This document shows positions 15,085-24,248 of a stretch of DNA of 43,751 bases, one piece after another; the first letter of the stretch is position 1; each line of letters starts with the position of its first letter. The stretch covers positions 1 to 43,751 of the forward strand of contig CAKZTD010000029.1 in the NCBI GenBank assembly GCA_937921595.1, in the 5' to 3' direction. The stretch is from an uncultured Saprospiraceae bacterium. Its GTDB lineage: Bacteria > Bacteroidota > Bacteroidia > Chitinophagales > Saprospiraceae. The translations under genes and the position numbers were made by a program. The notes beneath the pieces are model-generated. The model did no database searches and was not told the DNA's origin. It saw nothing but the letters and a program-made list of their open reading frames with translations.

Positions 15085-17642
15085 ACATTCCACTCCAACA
15101 AATACTCCGATACATATTCCTCCTCTTTACCACTCATATCAATACCTGGAAGTGCTTCTTCAATCTTCAAAACTTCAGGTACTTTATTCAATAATTTTGC
15201 AAAAAGTTGAACCATCAATGGGCTTTGGAAGTCCATAAACTGAGGTTTGTAATCATCAGATCGAGCAATCTTTTTATTGCCTGGATATTCATCAGAATTG
15301 AGTTTGATAAAAGCGATCGCAGGAATACTCAATGACTTCCTCCATTCATTTATTTTTATAAAATAAGAAGCATGATCCCCAGCATTTAGTTTTTGAGGAA
15401 TCAAAGTCTTTGGAATTCCCCAACTTCTTCTCTGGATGACCAAATGCTCGCCGATTGAAATCCGTGGCTTGTTGATGATGCCGGAATCTTCTTTTTTTGA
15501 AAGGTTATGATCTAAGAGTATGTTTAATAATTCTGGGCTAGCAGATTGCAAACCAAATGCCATCAGTAATTGATACATAGGACTTCGGTTTTCTAATGCT
15601 TCAAAGCCAAAATTATAAGTTATAATTTCTTTGCTTAATGATTTGTGTTCTAAGGTAAGAGAATTATTTTTTAAACAAATTTCGAGATCTTCAATAGAAA
15701 TTCGATTTGACTTTGGTAGATTATTTTGACTGCCAGGCATTTGAAATTCGAGTGGCACCAAACTCGGATGAACATTTGGATTATAAACCGATGCATCAAC
15801 ACATTCTACGGAAAGATGCGCTTTGTTTATTTCCAGATTATTTTCTTTGATCTTATTCGTCAGTTCTTCCGGAAAGAGATGAAGGACACGTCCAAACATT
15901 TTCCCATAGCCCATAAAGATGGTATCAGCAAATGCTTTGATTTTACCATCTTCTTCAAATAACTGAATTAAAGAAGCTTTAGATTTATGCTCTTTTTGAA
16001 GTTCCTCATTTACTTTAGGAAAATCTTCAAAATCTAGATGAAAATGATCTAGAGTTTTCCATTTTCCCTTATTTAGTATTTCTTTTAAAAATTCATTCCG
16101 TTTTCCAATCATTGCCTGTGAAGAAGCAGGAACGTTGAAAATCGGATCTTTAAAATAAGCTTCATAAAAAGTAAGCAGATCTACTCTTTCAGTTGAAAAG
16201 TTCCCTTTAAAAAAATGCTGTATTTTTTCTTTTTTAACATTATAATAAAACGGACTCATCAAGTAAGACAATTCATTCAACTCCTTCCCCACTCTTTCGA
16301 AATCTTCTTTTGAAAAATCGCTTTGATATTCTTGGCTGACGTCTTCGTAAAAAATCTGTTCTAAAACTAAATTAAATTCAGTGGAGAAAATCTTTTTCAA
16401 GTGGTCAGAAGTTGCCGATTGTTTCAAGTCACTAAGACCAGAAACCTGTAATAATTCTTCTGATTTATTCTTCAGTAAATCAAAGGCTTCCAACTGTATT
16501 CTTTTCCTCGTTTTTAAATCTCCATTTTCGAAAGTTGTCATTAAGTCCACAACTTGTTCTATCATATTTTTCAAGTCTGTCAATAAGGAATTCTTCGAAT
16601 AATCAGCCAGTAAATCTCTTAATTTTAAGTGCCATTCAGGATCTAAACCTGAAAACGGCCAATCCCATTCGATCAAACCATAATCGATCAATTGCAAAAC
16701 ATATTGCCTCATGGAAGACTCATCTGCTTCTACTTCTTCCAGCAACTTTTTCACAAAATCAGTGAACGAAATCGATTGTCTAACTTCCTTTAAAGCAATA
16801 ATCAAAAAATCAACAATATCACTTTTATCCATTCGCTGAACGGATTCAATATTTCGAGTATTTAACAAAAATACCCATTCATTCTCGATTGATTTCAAGG
16901 ATGAATTTAAGCGAATATTTAGGTTTATATAAAAAGGAGGATAGTGAATAAGTCCATCTCTAAAAATCCGATATAATGAATTATTCAATCGAATTTTTCT
17001 AATTTCCTCACTCTTGATTTTACCTTCTAAATCAATTAATGCTAGTTTGGTAAAGGAGCTAAAAGGAGATGTTTTAGCAGAAACCCTAGTTAGATACTGA
17101 AGCAGAGATTGTTCCGTTTGTCGAATTTTTTTATTGGCTTTTTGCCCCTGTTTTGATTGGTAACTTTCGATCTGACTAAGCAAAGAATGGCTGGCCAATT
17201 GAAGTCCTTTGCTTAAGGCTTCAGGTAAGGTATTTCCTTGGATCTGATTCCTAAGTTGATTGACTTCAGCTTCGTAGACCTCTTTAAAATTTTGCGCAGT
17301 TAGATACTGATCAGACAATAGTTTTTTATAAGAGCGAACGGCTTCCCTTACTTTAAGGAACTCTATTTCAAAACTTCCTTTATATTCAAAAGGCTTCACT
17401 TTGAAATTTCTTCGATTGTAAATATCTCTTCGGATGATTTTAAGATAAAATTTGGCGGGATAATCTTCGACCTGATTGATCAGTGAAAGTAGTTCGGAAA
17501 GTACATCTTGCCTTTGTTTTTCGAGAAGCTTCAAACCATTTAAATATCCTTCTAATTGTTCTTTATCAGACCAGGATAAGTCTGCCAAATGTCGAGTCGG
17601 CAGCCCTCCAATTCTGGCTAGAACATAGGGGAATATTTTCAT
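15066..17642 (-). CDS. LanB-like lanthipeptide dehydratase, glutamylation domain only
   Basis: An 858-residue protein matching the LanB N-terminal (tRNA-Glu-dependent glutamylation) domain. It starts MKIFPYVLARIGGLPTRHL, carries the signature RVSAKTSPFSSFT (R186 to T198) and ends with the typical EWRKSLSIPAIAFIKL, DFQSPLMVQLFAKLL and EEALPGIDM elements. The SpaB_C elimination domain that full LanBs carry (about 300 residues) is absent and no separate gene for it is in the window. The family activates Ser/Thr of a ribosomal peptide by glutamylation. It is last in the transporter-HlyD-LanB set, 42 bp after the HlyD stop. Stand-alone glutamylation domains can also add amino acids rather than dehydrate, so final chemistry is open. 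Confidence 0.82.
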   Translation of the reverse strand: MKIFPYVLARIGGLPTRHLADLSWSDKEQLEGYLNGLKLLEKQRQDVLSELLSLINQVEDYPAKFYLKIIRRDIYNRRNFKVKPFEYKGSFEIEFLKVREAVRSYKKLLSDQYLTAQNFKEVYEAEVNQLRNQIQGNTLPEALSKGLQLASHSLLSQIESYQSKQGQKANKKIRQTEQSLLQYLTRVSAKTSPFSSFTKLALIDLEGKIKSEEIRKIRLNNSLYRIFRDGLIHYPPFYINLNIRLNSSLKSIENEWVFLLNTRNIESVQRMDKSDIVDFLIIALKEVRQSISFTDFVKKLLEEVEADESSMRQYVLQLIDYGLIEWDWPFSGLDPEWHLKLRDLLADYSKNSLLTDLKNMIEQVVDLMTTFENGDLKTRKRIQLEAFDLLKNKSEELLQVSGLSDLKQSATSDHLKKIFSTEFNLVLEQIFYEDVSQEYQSDFSKEDFERVGKELNELSYLMSPFYYNVKKEKIQHFFKGNFSTERVDLLTFYEAYFKDPIFNVPASSQAMIGKRNEFLKEILNKGKWKTLDHFHLDFEDFPKVNEELQKEHKSKASLIQLFEEDGKIKAFADTIFMGYGKMFGRVLHLFPEELTNKIKENNLEINKAHLSVECVDASVYNPNVHPSLVPLEFQMPGSQNNLPKSNRISIEDLEICLKNNSLTLEHKSLSKEIITYNFGFEALENRSPMYQLLMAFGLQSASPELLNILLDHNLSKKEDSGIINKPRISIGEHLVIQRRSWGIPKTLIPQKLNAGDHASYFIKINEWRKSLSIPAIAFIKLNSDEYPGNKKIARSDDYKPQFMDFQSPLMVQLFAKLLNKVPEVLKIEEALPGIDMSGKEEEYVSEYLLEWNVDKLTS

Positions 17643-17684
17643 AGTTTGTACTTACTCATTAACCTACAGAAAACCATAGATACT

Positions 17685-18971
17685 CTAAAAAATATTATCA
17701 AACAAACGATACAAAAACCGTTTCTCTTTGGTTACAATTTCAGCAGTCCCTTGCATTCCTTGTTTGAAATTAAGTTCTTTGCCAATACTTGTCTTAAGGC
17801 CATTTGTCAATTCCACTTCCACTTTATACGTATTATCTTCTTGAGGTACATCTGACTTACTTTTTACCACTCCTTCAATCATTCCCCATTCATGGGTTCT
17901 GTATTTATCAAATTTTATGACGACCTCCTGACCAACTTCAACATCACCGGAACCTAATTGAGGAAGATCAACTTTTCCATACATTTCGCCTGCTTCGCCT
18001 GGAGGAATTATTTGTAATATTTTACTTCCTTCACTGACTGTTTGGTTTTCATTGTCAAACTCTTCAAAAAAGGAAACGCGCCCATCGATAGGTGCAAAAA
18101 TCAAATTTTCATTTTTCCAGATTTTGATTCCTCCTTTTAAATCATTAATGTTTTTACGGATCTCTCCAATCAAGACTGTATTAACTTCTCCGCTTTGTTG
18201 TCGTACAGTTTCAATATCTCTATTAATATCTTTAATCTTTAATTTTTTGTTTTCAATATTGCTTTCTAGCTCTTTTAACTCTCTCTCGATTTCCTTAACC
18301 TTTTGAGCATTTTGTTCTATCAAGCCAATATATTTTTGAGGATCAGAAGCATATTCTCTTTGATAACGAGCAGTTAATTGAGCTGCTATACTTTTCCTTG
18401 TTTCTATGTCTCCTCTTTTTCCTTCCTCATTTCGAATGCTTAATTCTATATCTCTTATTTCTCGATTTAATCTATTTATTTCTTTCTGATCATTTTGCGA
18501 AACTTCACCATAGGTGAAAAGATCATAGTTTTTTAAAAACTCATTATACTCATCGTCTAAAGTTCCTAATTGCAAAAACCTCAATGGAAGAAATTTTTCT
18601 AGATCGCTAGCATAAACTTCTCCTGAAAAATATTTTAAATCCTTTTCCAAGGAGTCAATATCAAGCATGTTCGCTGCGCTGGAATAAACTAAAATTAAAT
18701 CGCCTTCAGAAACTTCTTCATTGTCTTTTATTAAAACAGCTTCCAATAATCCTTGACGATCTGCCATCATAGTCACTGGCGGATTAGGAGCTGTTAAAAC
18801 CAAGTCCGCTTTTATCGTATCTGAATACTCAACAAAATAAGCAACTGCAAGCAAAGCACAAAAAGCAAAACACGCAATCATCGTCCCCCAACGGACTAGC
18901 CATCTAGGAGGAGTTCCCAGGACTTCCTGAAGTTCTTCACTATGATTTTTTATGTTGTCTTGCTTTTCCAT
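17685..18971 (-). CDS. HlyD-family membrane fusion protein of a peptide exporter
   Basis: Periplasmic adaptor joining the peptidase-containing ABC transporter to an outer-membrane channel. The single transmembrane helix is at residues 27-50 (IACFAFCALLAVAYFVEY). A biotinyl-lipoyl-like half-motif (LLEAVLIKDNEEVSEGDLIL) follows, then a long coiled-coil hairpin (about 110-295), the second lipoyl half (FAPIDGRVSFFEE), and a beta-barrel (GQEVVIKFDKYRTHEWG). Length 428 is typical for bacteriocin-type HlyD. It lies between the C39 transporter (178 bp upstream, the gap filled by an AATCAAAAT element) and the LanB-like gene (42 bp downstream). No TolC homologue is in the window. Confidence 0.9.
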   Translation of the reverse strand: MEKQDNIKNHSEELQEVLGTPPRWLVRWGTMIACFAFCALLAVAYFVEYSDTIKADLVLTAPNPPVTMMADRQGLLEAVLIKDNEEVSEGDLILVYSSAANMLDIDSLEKDLKYFSGEVYASDLEKFLPLRFLQLGTLDDEYNEFLKNYDLFTYGEVSQNDQKEINRLNREIRDIELSIRNEEGKRGDIETRKSIAAQLTARYQREYASDPQKYIGLIEQNAQKVKEIERELKELESNIENKKLKIKDINRDIETVRQQSGEVNTVLIGEIRKNINDLKGGIKIWKNENLIFAPIDGRVSFFEEFDNENQTVSEGSKILQIIPPGEAGEMYGKVDLPQLGSGDVEVGQEVVIKFDKYRTHEWGMIEGVVKSKSDVPQEDNTYKVEVELTNGLKTSIGKELNFKQGMQGTAEIVTKEKRFLYRLFDNIF

Positions 18972-18994
18972 TTTTAGAAGTTTAGCAATTGAAT

Positions 18995-19142
18995 TTAATC
19001 AAAATGAGTATCAAAATAAAAATTTGGAACAGAGGATGCTTTTTAATTTTTTAAATACTCAAATACTATGAGTTTTGGTTTAGTAGATTTTAATTTAAAA
19101 AACTAAGCTCATTTCGATTTTGATTTAGGAATTTTGATTTAG
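18995..19142. repeat. AATCAAAAT-family element, copy 2
   Basis: This matches the copy at 6895-7034 over nearly its whole length: TAATCAAAAT at the left, AAAATTTG then CAGAGGATG, a TACTCAA block, GTTTTGGTTTAG, TTTTAA, then CATTTCGATTTTGATTT at the right. The inverted arms differ by one lost CAAAAT unit. It fills almost the whole gap between the C39 transporter stop and the HlyD start, so it lies inside a probable operon. Confidence 0.85.
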
Positions 19143-19149
19143 GAATTTT

Positions 19150-21342
19150 TTAATTCCCAAGCTCCAACTGATTCCTGATCAAACCAAAGTAAGTTCCTTT
19201 CAAAACTATCAATTCTTCATGAGAACCTTGCTCTATTATTTGTCCTTTTTGAATCACGATTATTTGATCCGCATTTTTCACCGTACTCAATCGGTGTGCA
19301 ACAGTTATAACTGTTTTACCTTCAAAATACTGAGCGAGATTTTGCATAATGATCCTTTCATTTTCAGTATCCAATGCATTCGTCGCTTCATCAAAAAAGA
19401 AATATTCAGGTTCTTTATAAATAGCTCTTGCGATTAAAATTCTTTGTTTTTGTCCTTGACTCAAACCGACACCTTCAGATCCAATTTTTGTATTATATCC
19501 CAAAGGTAATGATTCTATAAAGTTTTGGATATTAGCAATTTTAACGGCAGTTATTAATCGTTTTTTATCAATGATTTCTTCGCCAAGAGCGATATTCTTT
19601 GCTATCGATTCTGTAAAAATATATCCGTCTTGTAAGACCGCGCCACATTTATTCCTCCAGACTTTATCGTCAAAATTGACTAGGCTAATTTCGCCAAGCT
19701 TAACTGTACCTTCCGTAGGTTCATAGAATTTCAAGAGTAGTTTTAAAAGGCTTGTTTTTCCACTTCCACTCGTTCCAACAATAGCCGTTGTTTTACCTTT
19801 CGGGATAATCAGGTTTACATTCTTCAATACTACAGGAGAACTAGAACCACCATATTGAAAGGAGACATCTTCAAATTTTAGGTCCCCATTTTCAGGCATG
19901 ATCCTAACCTTAGTTTCTGGTTCTTCCTTTAGATCAGATTGATGAATTTGATTCATTCGTTCCAAACTAATTTTAGCATCCTGCATAGACTGAATAAACT
20001 GAACAACTTGATCAATCGGGCTATTTAACTGACCGATGATATACTGGACGGCCACTAACATCCCCAAAGTCATATGACCATCAACAACCGCTTTTGCAGC
20101 TAAAAAGGAAATGATAATATTCTTCGATTCATTGATAAAATTAGCACCAGTTCTTTGCCACTGATTTAAGTTTAGGTATCGTTTATTTAATCTAAAAATC
20201 TTTGCTTGTATTCTTTCCCATTCCCAACGTTTTGTTTTTTCGGCATTGTGTAATTTAATGTCATTGATACCCTGAATCATTTGGATCAATGCACTCTGGT
20301 TCACTGCCATCTCATCAAAGCGTTTATAATCCAGCTCTTTCCTTTTTCTTAAAAAAAATATCACCCACGCTAAGTAAGCAATGGATGCAATTAAAAAGAC
20401 TAGAAAAATCCAAGGGTCAAAAACAAAAAGAATGATACCAAATATTATAAAACCAAAAATTGAAAAAACAGTTTGGATGGAAGAAGAAGTCAACATACGT
20501 TCTACCCTTCTATGATCCTCTACCCTTTGCAAAATATCACCAGTCATTCTAGTTTCAAAAAACTTGACTGGCTTATTGATCACCTTGACTAGGTAATTGG
20601 AAACCATCCTGATGTTGACATGAGTTCCAGTATGTAACAGAATAAAGCTACGAATTCCATCGACCAAAGCTTGTGTAAAAAACAGCACCAGATGAGCCAC
20701 CAACATGATAACTATGATGTGAGTATTATTCAGTTGTACACCCAAGTCAACCACTGCTTTCATGATAAATGGAAAAATCACCTGAATAATTGTTCCCAGG
20801 ATTAAGCCCAATACCAACTGAAAGATTAGCTTTTTATAATTTTTATAATAAGAAAAAACATAAGACCAGCTCGTTCTCTTGACCTCTTCCCCTTCTTCTA
20901 AAAAGAATTCGGGAGTTGTTTCCATCAAAAGTAAAACCCCGACATCCTGACCTTGTTGCTGACCTACAATCCATCCATTCTCAAATTCTGCTCGGGTGAT
21001 CTTATAAACCTTTGTTGCCGCAGGATCACCTACCCAAACATGACTTTTATCAACTTTAAAAACTACAATAAAATGTGATTGTCGCCAAAAGGCAATTGCT
21101 GGAACGGGGATATCATCAATCAGACGATCATAGCTAATTCTGACACCAAGTGTTTGAAAGCCTAAGGCTTCTGCTGCGTCGCTCACTCCTAGTAAAGAAA
21201 CCCCTTGTCGATCTACAAAAGTTAGATCACGAAGGTATTCCAAAGAATAAAATTTTCCATAATACCGTGCAACCATCCTAAGGCAGGCTGCGCCACAGTC
21301 TGTCTCATCGAATTGTTTGTAAAACGGAAAATCCTTCGCCAT
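19150..21342 (-). CDS. Peptidase-containing (C39) bacteriocin-type ABC transporter
   Basis: Exports a peptide after cutting its leader. The N-terminal C39 Cys protease (residues 1-135) has catalytic C16 in DETDCGAAC, H90 in QSHFIVVF and D106 in WVGDPA. Six transmembrane segments follow (about 165-440). The C-terminal ABC ATPase has Walker A GTSGSGKTS, signature LSQGQKQR, Walker B FFFDEATNALD and H-loop TVAHRLS. At 730 residues it is full length. Leaders cut by C39 peptidases normally end in Gly-Gly or Gly-Ala; no such short gene is seen nearby. It starts the cassette with HlyD and the LanB-like gene. The start at 21342 is the only one that keeps the full protease domain. Confidence 0.93.
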   Translation of the reverse strand: MAKDFPFYKQFDETDCGAACLRMVARYYGKFYSLEYLRDLTFVDRQGVSLLGVSDAAEALGFQTLGVRISYDRLIDDIPVPAIAFWRQSHFIVVFKVDKSHVWVGDPAATKVYKITRAEFENGWIVGQQQGQDVGVLLLMETTPEFFLEEGEEVKRTSWSYVFSYYKNYKKLIFQLVLGLILGTIIQVIFPFIMKAVVDLGVQLNNTHIIVIMLVAHLVLFFTQALVDGIRSFILLHTGTHVNIRMVSNYLVKVINKPVKFFETRMTGDILQRVEDHRRVERMLTSSSIQTVFSIFGFIIFGIILFVFDPWIFLVFLIASIAYLAWVIFFLRKRKELDYKRFDEMAVNQSALIQMIQGINDIKLHNAEKTKRWEWERIQAKIFRLNKRYLNLNQWQRTGANFINESKNIIISFLAAKAVVDGHMTLGMLVAVQYIIGQLNSPIDQVVQFIQSMQDAKISLERMNQIHQSDLKEEPETKVRIMPENGDLKFEDVSFQYGGSSSPVVLKNVNLIIPKGKTTAIVGTSGSGKTSLLKLLLKFYEPTEGTVKLGEISLVNFDDKVWRNKCGAVLQDGYIFTESIAKNIALGEEIIDKKRLITAVKIANIQNFIESLPLGYNTKIGSEGVGLSQGQKQRILIARAIYKEPEYFFFDEATNALDTENERIIMQNLAQYFEGKTVITVAHRLSTVKNADQIIVIQKGQIIEQGSHEELIVLKGTYFGLIRNQLELGN

Positions 21343-21642
21343 TGGTTAAATGTCAGCTATTATAGAATGTAAAAATAACAAATTATTAGGGTGTGCTGAG
21401 TGTGAGATAAATGGGAAATGCTGTTCAGGCATATTGTGAAGTGGATACAAAAATGGTACAAGATACATTCCTAAAAAAGTGTATTCCACTGAACGGTAGG
21501 TTTTTGGTAGCCAACGGTAGCTATGCTTTATTTAACGATTTTGTTTAATATATACTCCTTTGGAGGTTTTTCAACATAGAATATGTTTTAAAACTATCGG
21601 CACTCAGTTATAATCATTTGACTCACAGAAGCTTAATCAGAA
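21343..21642. other. 300-bp gap upstream of the transporter, with a possible 45-residue ORF
   Basis: This gap is where a RiPP precursor would be expected. The plus strand has an ATG frame of 45 codons (21411-21548) with two Cys, followed by a tiny CTCC-TTT-GGAG hairpin and T-run; the minus strand has a 40-codon frame (21346-21468) ending just ahead of the transporter ATG. Neither has a Gly-Gly leader, a ribosome binding site or known similarity. The direct repeat ACGGTAG occurs twice near 21493-21518. No feature is confidently assigned. Confidence 0.4.
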
Positions 21643-22476
21643 TTACTTAATCAATTCTTGCAGCTTGGTATCCATCCATTCAATAGAATAATCATAAACC
21701 TGTTCTCTGTTACTTTCATTATGAATCTCATGGTATAAACCTTCCCAAATTCTAAAAGTGACATCACCAGATATATTGTCAACGAAAATTTTTGATGCAT
21801 CAGGACTCGTTAATTTATCATCACCCGCATGTTGAATCAATGTAGGAATCTGAAATTCCCCTTTATATTTATAAAGGAAATCACTACTCGTAAACATTGC
21901 ATGAGCCAAATTAAAAGATATTTTGCCATGATTCAGTGGGTCATTCATATACTTTTCTCTCTCATCTTTTACCCTAGAGATAAAATCCGCCAGCTTTTTT
22001 CCTTGAGTAAACCCTGGAGCAACATGACGCATCATTCGTACAATAAGCTTTAATAATGCTGGTGGTTCTGCTACAAGCTTAATCCATGGACCTGTCACCA
22101 ACTGAACATCGATATCCGGATTTTGGCGTTCGATCATATAATTCAAAACCAGATTACCTCCCATACTATGGCCATATAATACAATAGGCTTGCCTGGATA
22201 TCTTTCTTTACTCGTATCAATCAGTATATCGATTTCTTTCAACAAGGCTTCATAATCAGGCGTATGCCCCCTAGGTCCTGAAGACTGGCCATGTCCTCTA
22301 CGGTCATATCCGACCATCGCATAACCGCGTTCATTGTAATATTTGGCCATAGCATCATAACGCATACTGTGCTCGCCAAAACCATGAACCAAAGCGATTA
22401 CTGCTTTAGGATCTGCTATCTTCCATTCTTTTCCAAAGATCGAAAGCCCATCAAATGTTGTCCAGTTGAATTCCAC
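21643..22476 (-). CDS. Monoacylglycerol-lipase-type alpha/beta hydrolase
   Basis: A cytoplasmic serine hydrolase of the lysophospholipase/monoglyceride-lipase group (Hydrolase_4). Landmarks are the oxyanion motif LVHGFGEHSMRY near residues 29-40, GYDRRGHGQSSG, the nucleophile elbow YGHSMGG near residues 99-105, the Asp in HAGDDKLTSP and the His in LYHEIHNE. All triad residues are present; the length, 277, is typical. No signal peptide. It is upstream of the transporter on the same strand, but a 300-bp gap separates them, so a shared operon is doubtful. Family members release fatty acids from monoglycerides or lysophospholipids. Confidence 0.9.
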   Translation of the reverse strand: MEFNWTTFDGLSIFGKEWKIADPKAVIALVHGFGEHSMRYDAMAKYYNERGYAMVGYDRRGHGQSSGPRGHTPDYEALLKEIDILIDTSKERYPGKPIVLYGHSMGGNLVLNYMIERQNPDIDVQLVTGPWIKLVAEPPALLKLIVRMMRHVAPGFTQGKKLADFISRVKDEREKYMNDPLNHGKISFNLAHAMFTSSDFLYKYKGEFQIPTLIQHAGDDKLTSPDASKIFVDNISGDVTFRIWEGLYHEIHNESNREQVYDYSIEWMDTKLQELIK

Positions 22477-22589
22477 TTTTTTAGAATTTGATTATATCGG
22501 AAAGGTAGTGAATTATGTTAAAATAAATGATAGAGATTGAGATTTTATAAAGATTTCAATATACCAAAGAAAAGATATAACTTAACAAG

Positions 22590-23039
22590 ATGAAAGATAT
22601 TTTAGATTTTGAAGAATTAAAAAACAAACCTACTAGCAAAGTAATCATTGGCTCAAGGTTTATATTATCAATATTGTTTTTAATTAGCGCTGTTAGCTCT
22701 ATCCGTAGTATTTTTCAGTATTCTAACTCGGCAATAGGTAATCATAACATTGAATTGATAATGGTTTTAATGGGCAATGTATTTACCATCATTTTTGTGC
22801 TGTATAATCTAAAACAAGGAATTACAGAATATAAGAAAGAGAAAACACCTTTTTTTAGCAGACCATTTATCGTTTGTTTTATTGTCTATTGTGTTTATAT
22901 GTTGGTTAGATATACCATAAATTTCGACTTTTATATTACAACGTCTTTTATTATAGTTGAATTTTTTATAACGCTTGCTATAATGGTGATGTTACTATTG
23001 ATCTTAGTCCAGGAGGTGAGATATTTAAGAAAAAGATAA
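22590..23039 (+). CDS. Small four-helix membrane protein
   Basis: I do not recognise this 149-residue protein. It has about four membrane segments: IIGSRFILSILFLISAV (19-38), IELIMVLMGNVFTIIFVLYN (54-73), PFIVCFIVYCVYMLVR (87-106) and ITTSFIIVEFFITLAIMVML (112-140), with a charged N-terminus (KDILDFEELKNK) in the cytoplasm and a basic C-terminal tail. The next gene, another small membrane protein, starts 6 bp after its stop and has a similar leader (KNILDKDF), so the two are probably co-transcribed and may be diverged paralogues. Confidence 0.65.
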   Translation: MKDILDFEELKNKPTSKVIIGSRFILSILFLISAVSSIRSIFQYSNSAIGNHNIELIMVLMGNVFTIIFVLYNLKQGITEYKKEKTPFFSRPFIVCFIVYCVYMLVRYTINFDFYITTSFIIVEFFITLAIMVMLLLILVQEVRYLRKR

Positions 23040-23045
23040 GTGTTA

Positions 23046-23429
23046 ATGAAAAACATATTAGACAAGGACTTTTCAAATGAAGAATCAGAATTTAAGTCAC
23101 CAGACTTAATGGAATCAAAAGGTTTTCGTCTTTTCCTTGTTCTATTTGTCTTTTATTGCGTGCTATTTTTCATAACAGCACTCGGAGTATGGAACTCAAA
23201 AATAAGTTTTGGAGCAGGTCTAGGAGATGTAGCATATCTCATAATGTACTTCCTTTCGCTTATTCCTGTTGGAGCATATGTCGGCTTCAAATTAATTACA
23301 AATAAGAGATATATAATTTTGCATTTTCTGGTTATACTATACATGCTTATCTCAATTATTTATGTTGGATTATCTTTAACGATTTGGCGAGGTGGTGAAA
23401 TCCCGTGGAATGGAAATATTTTCCTTTGA
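23046..23429 (+). CDS. Small membrane protein, partner of the preceding gene
   Basis: Start chosen at the ATG 23046 (MKNILDKDF) rather than the GTG at 23040, since it matches the MKDILDFEE opening of its neighbour. The 127-residue product has three or four membrane helices (about 29-50, 58-80, 89-115) after an acidic cytoplasmic N-terminus. No family recognised. It lies 6 bp downstream of the first membrane protein and 39 bp upstream of the HipA-like kinase gene, so all four genes to 24621 could form one unit. Confidence 0.65.
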   Translation: MKNILDKDFSNEESEFKSPDLMESKGFRLFLVLFVFYCVLFFITALGVWNSKISFGAGLGDVAYLIMYFLSLIPVGAYVGFKLITNKRYIILHFLVILYMLISIIYVGLSLTIWRGGEIPWNGNIFL

Positions 23430-23468
23430 ATTTAAAAGTCACTTCTTATTTTCCCTATCTTGCACCTC

Positions 23469-24248
23469 ATGACTAAGATCGAAATACGAACCGTTGATGT
23501 CGTTCAATATATAAAACCTTTGAGAGAAGGAGGATCTCTTCCTGCCATTGTACAAGCGGATGATGATTTTCTGTATGTCCTAAAATTCAGAGGTGCAGGA
23601 CAAGGTAAAAAGGCTTTAATCGCGGAATTCATCGGAGGAGAATTGGCGAGAGCGATGGGTCTAAAAGTACCTGAGTTAGTATTTATGAATTTGGACGATT
23701 CTTTTAGTAAAACAGAACCAGACGAAGAAATTCAGGATTTATTGAAATTCAGTGTTGGACTTAACCTTGGATTACATTTTCTATCAAGCGCGATAACCTA
23801 TGATCCGCTCGTATCAATAGCAGATCCTTTCTCTGCTTCCAAAGTAGTTCTATTGGACAGCATGATTACAAATATTGACCGTACTGCCAAGAATACAAAC
23901 CTACTCAACTGGAGTCGAGAATTATGGTTAATTGATCATGGTGCAAGTTTATATTTTCATCACAATTGGGACAACTGGAAATCTCATTTGACTCGAACCT
24001 TTCCGAGTATCAAAGACCATGTTTTATTAGAGAAAGCTAGTCAATTGGAAGAAGCTAAAGAGGCGATTAAAAACTCTATAAACAAAGCGGTCATTGAAGA
24101 GATCGTTTCAAATCTTCCTGATGATTGGTTGACCGATGAAACGAGTTCGATGACACCTGATGAAAGACGGTTTGCATATATAGAATTCTTAGTTGCGAAA
24201 CTAGAAAATATTGATTCACTATCAAAAGAAGCAGCCGATGCAAGATAG
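23469..24248 (+). CDS. HipA-like serine/threonine kinase family protein (HipA_2)
   Basis: Start chosen at ATG 23469 (MTKIEIRTVD), not the TTG nine bases earlier. A compact HipA-type kinase fold: ATP-binding Lys near residue 39 (LYVLKFRGAGQG), the helix ELARAMGLKVPEL, a catalytic-loop segment NIDRTAKNTN and a metal motif LIDHGASL. Unlike HipA toxins it lacks the N-terminal HipB-interaction half and has no HipB antitoxin gene beside it. The family is frequently paired with a DUF3037 protein, as here, the two reading frames overlapping by 11 bp. A substrate is not known. It could phosphorylate a translation factor, but this is inference. Confidence 0.82.
   Translation: MTKIEIRTVDVVQYIKPLREGGSLPAIVQADDDFLYVLKFRGAGQGKKALIAEFIGGELARAMGLKVPELVFMNLDDSFSKTEPDEEIQDLLKFSVGLNLGLHFLSSAITYDPLVSIADPFSASKVVLLDSMITNIDRTAKNTNLLNWSRELWLIDHGASLYFHHNWDNWKSHLTRTFPSIKDHVLLEKASQLEEAKEAIKNSINKAVIEEIVSNLPDDWLTDETSSMTPDERRFAYIEFLVAKLENIDSLSKEAADAR

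Noticed and set aside
21346-21468. 40-residue minus-strand ORF just ahead of the C39 transporter as RiPP precursor
   Set aside because: No Gly-Gly or Gly-Ala site, many Pro/His/Phe residues, no Cys; does not look like a leader-core peptide.
23460-23468. TTG start for the HipA-like gene
   Set aside because: An ATG three codons later gives a normal start, and TTG overlaps a TATCTTGC promoter-like word.
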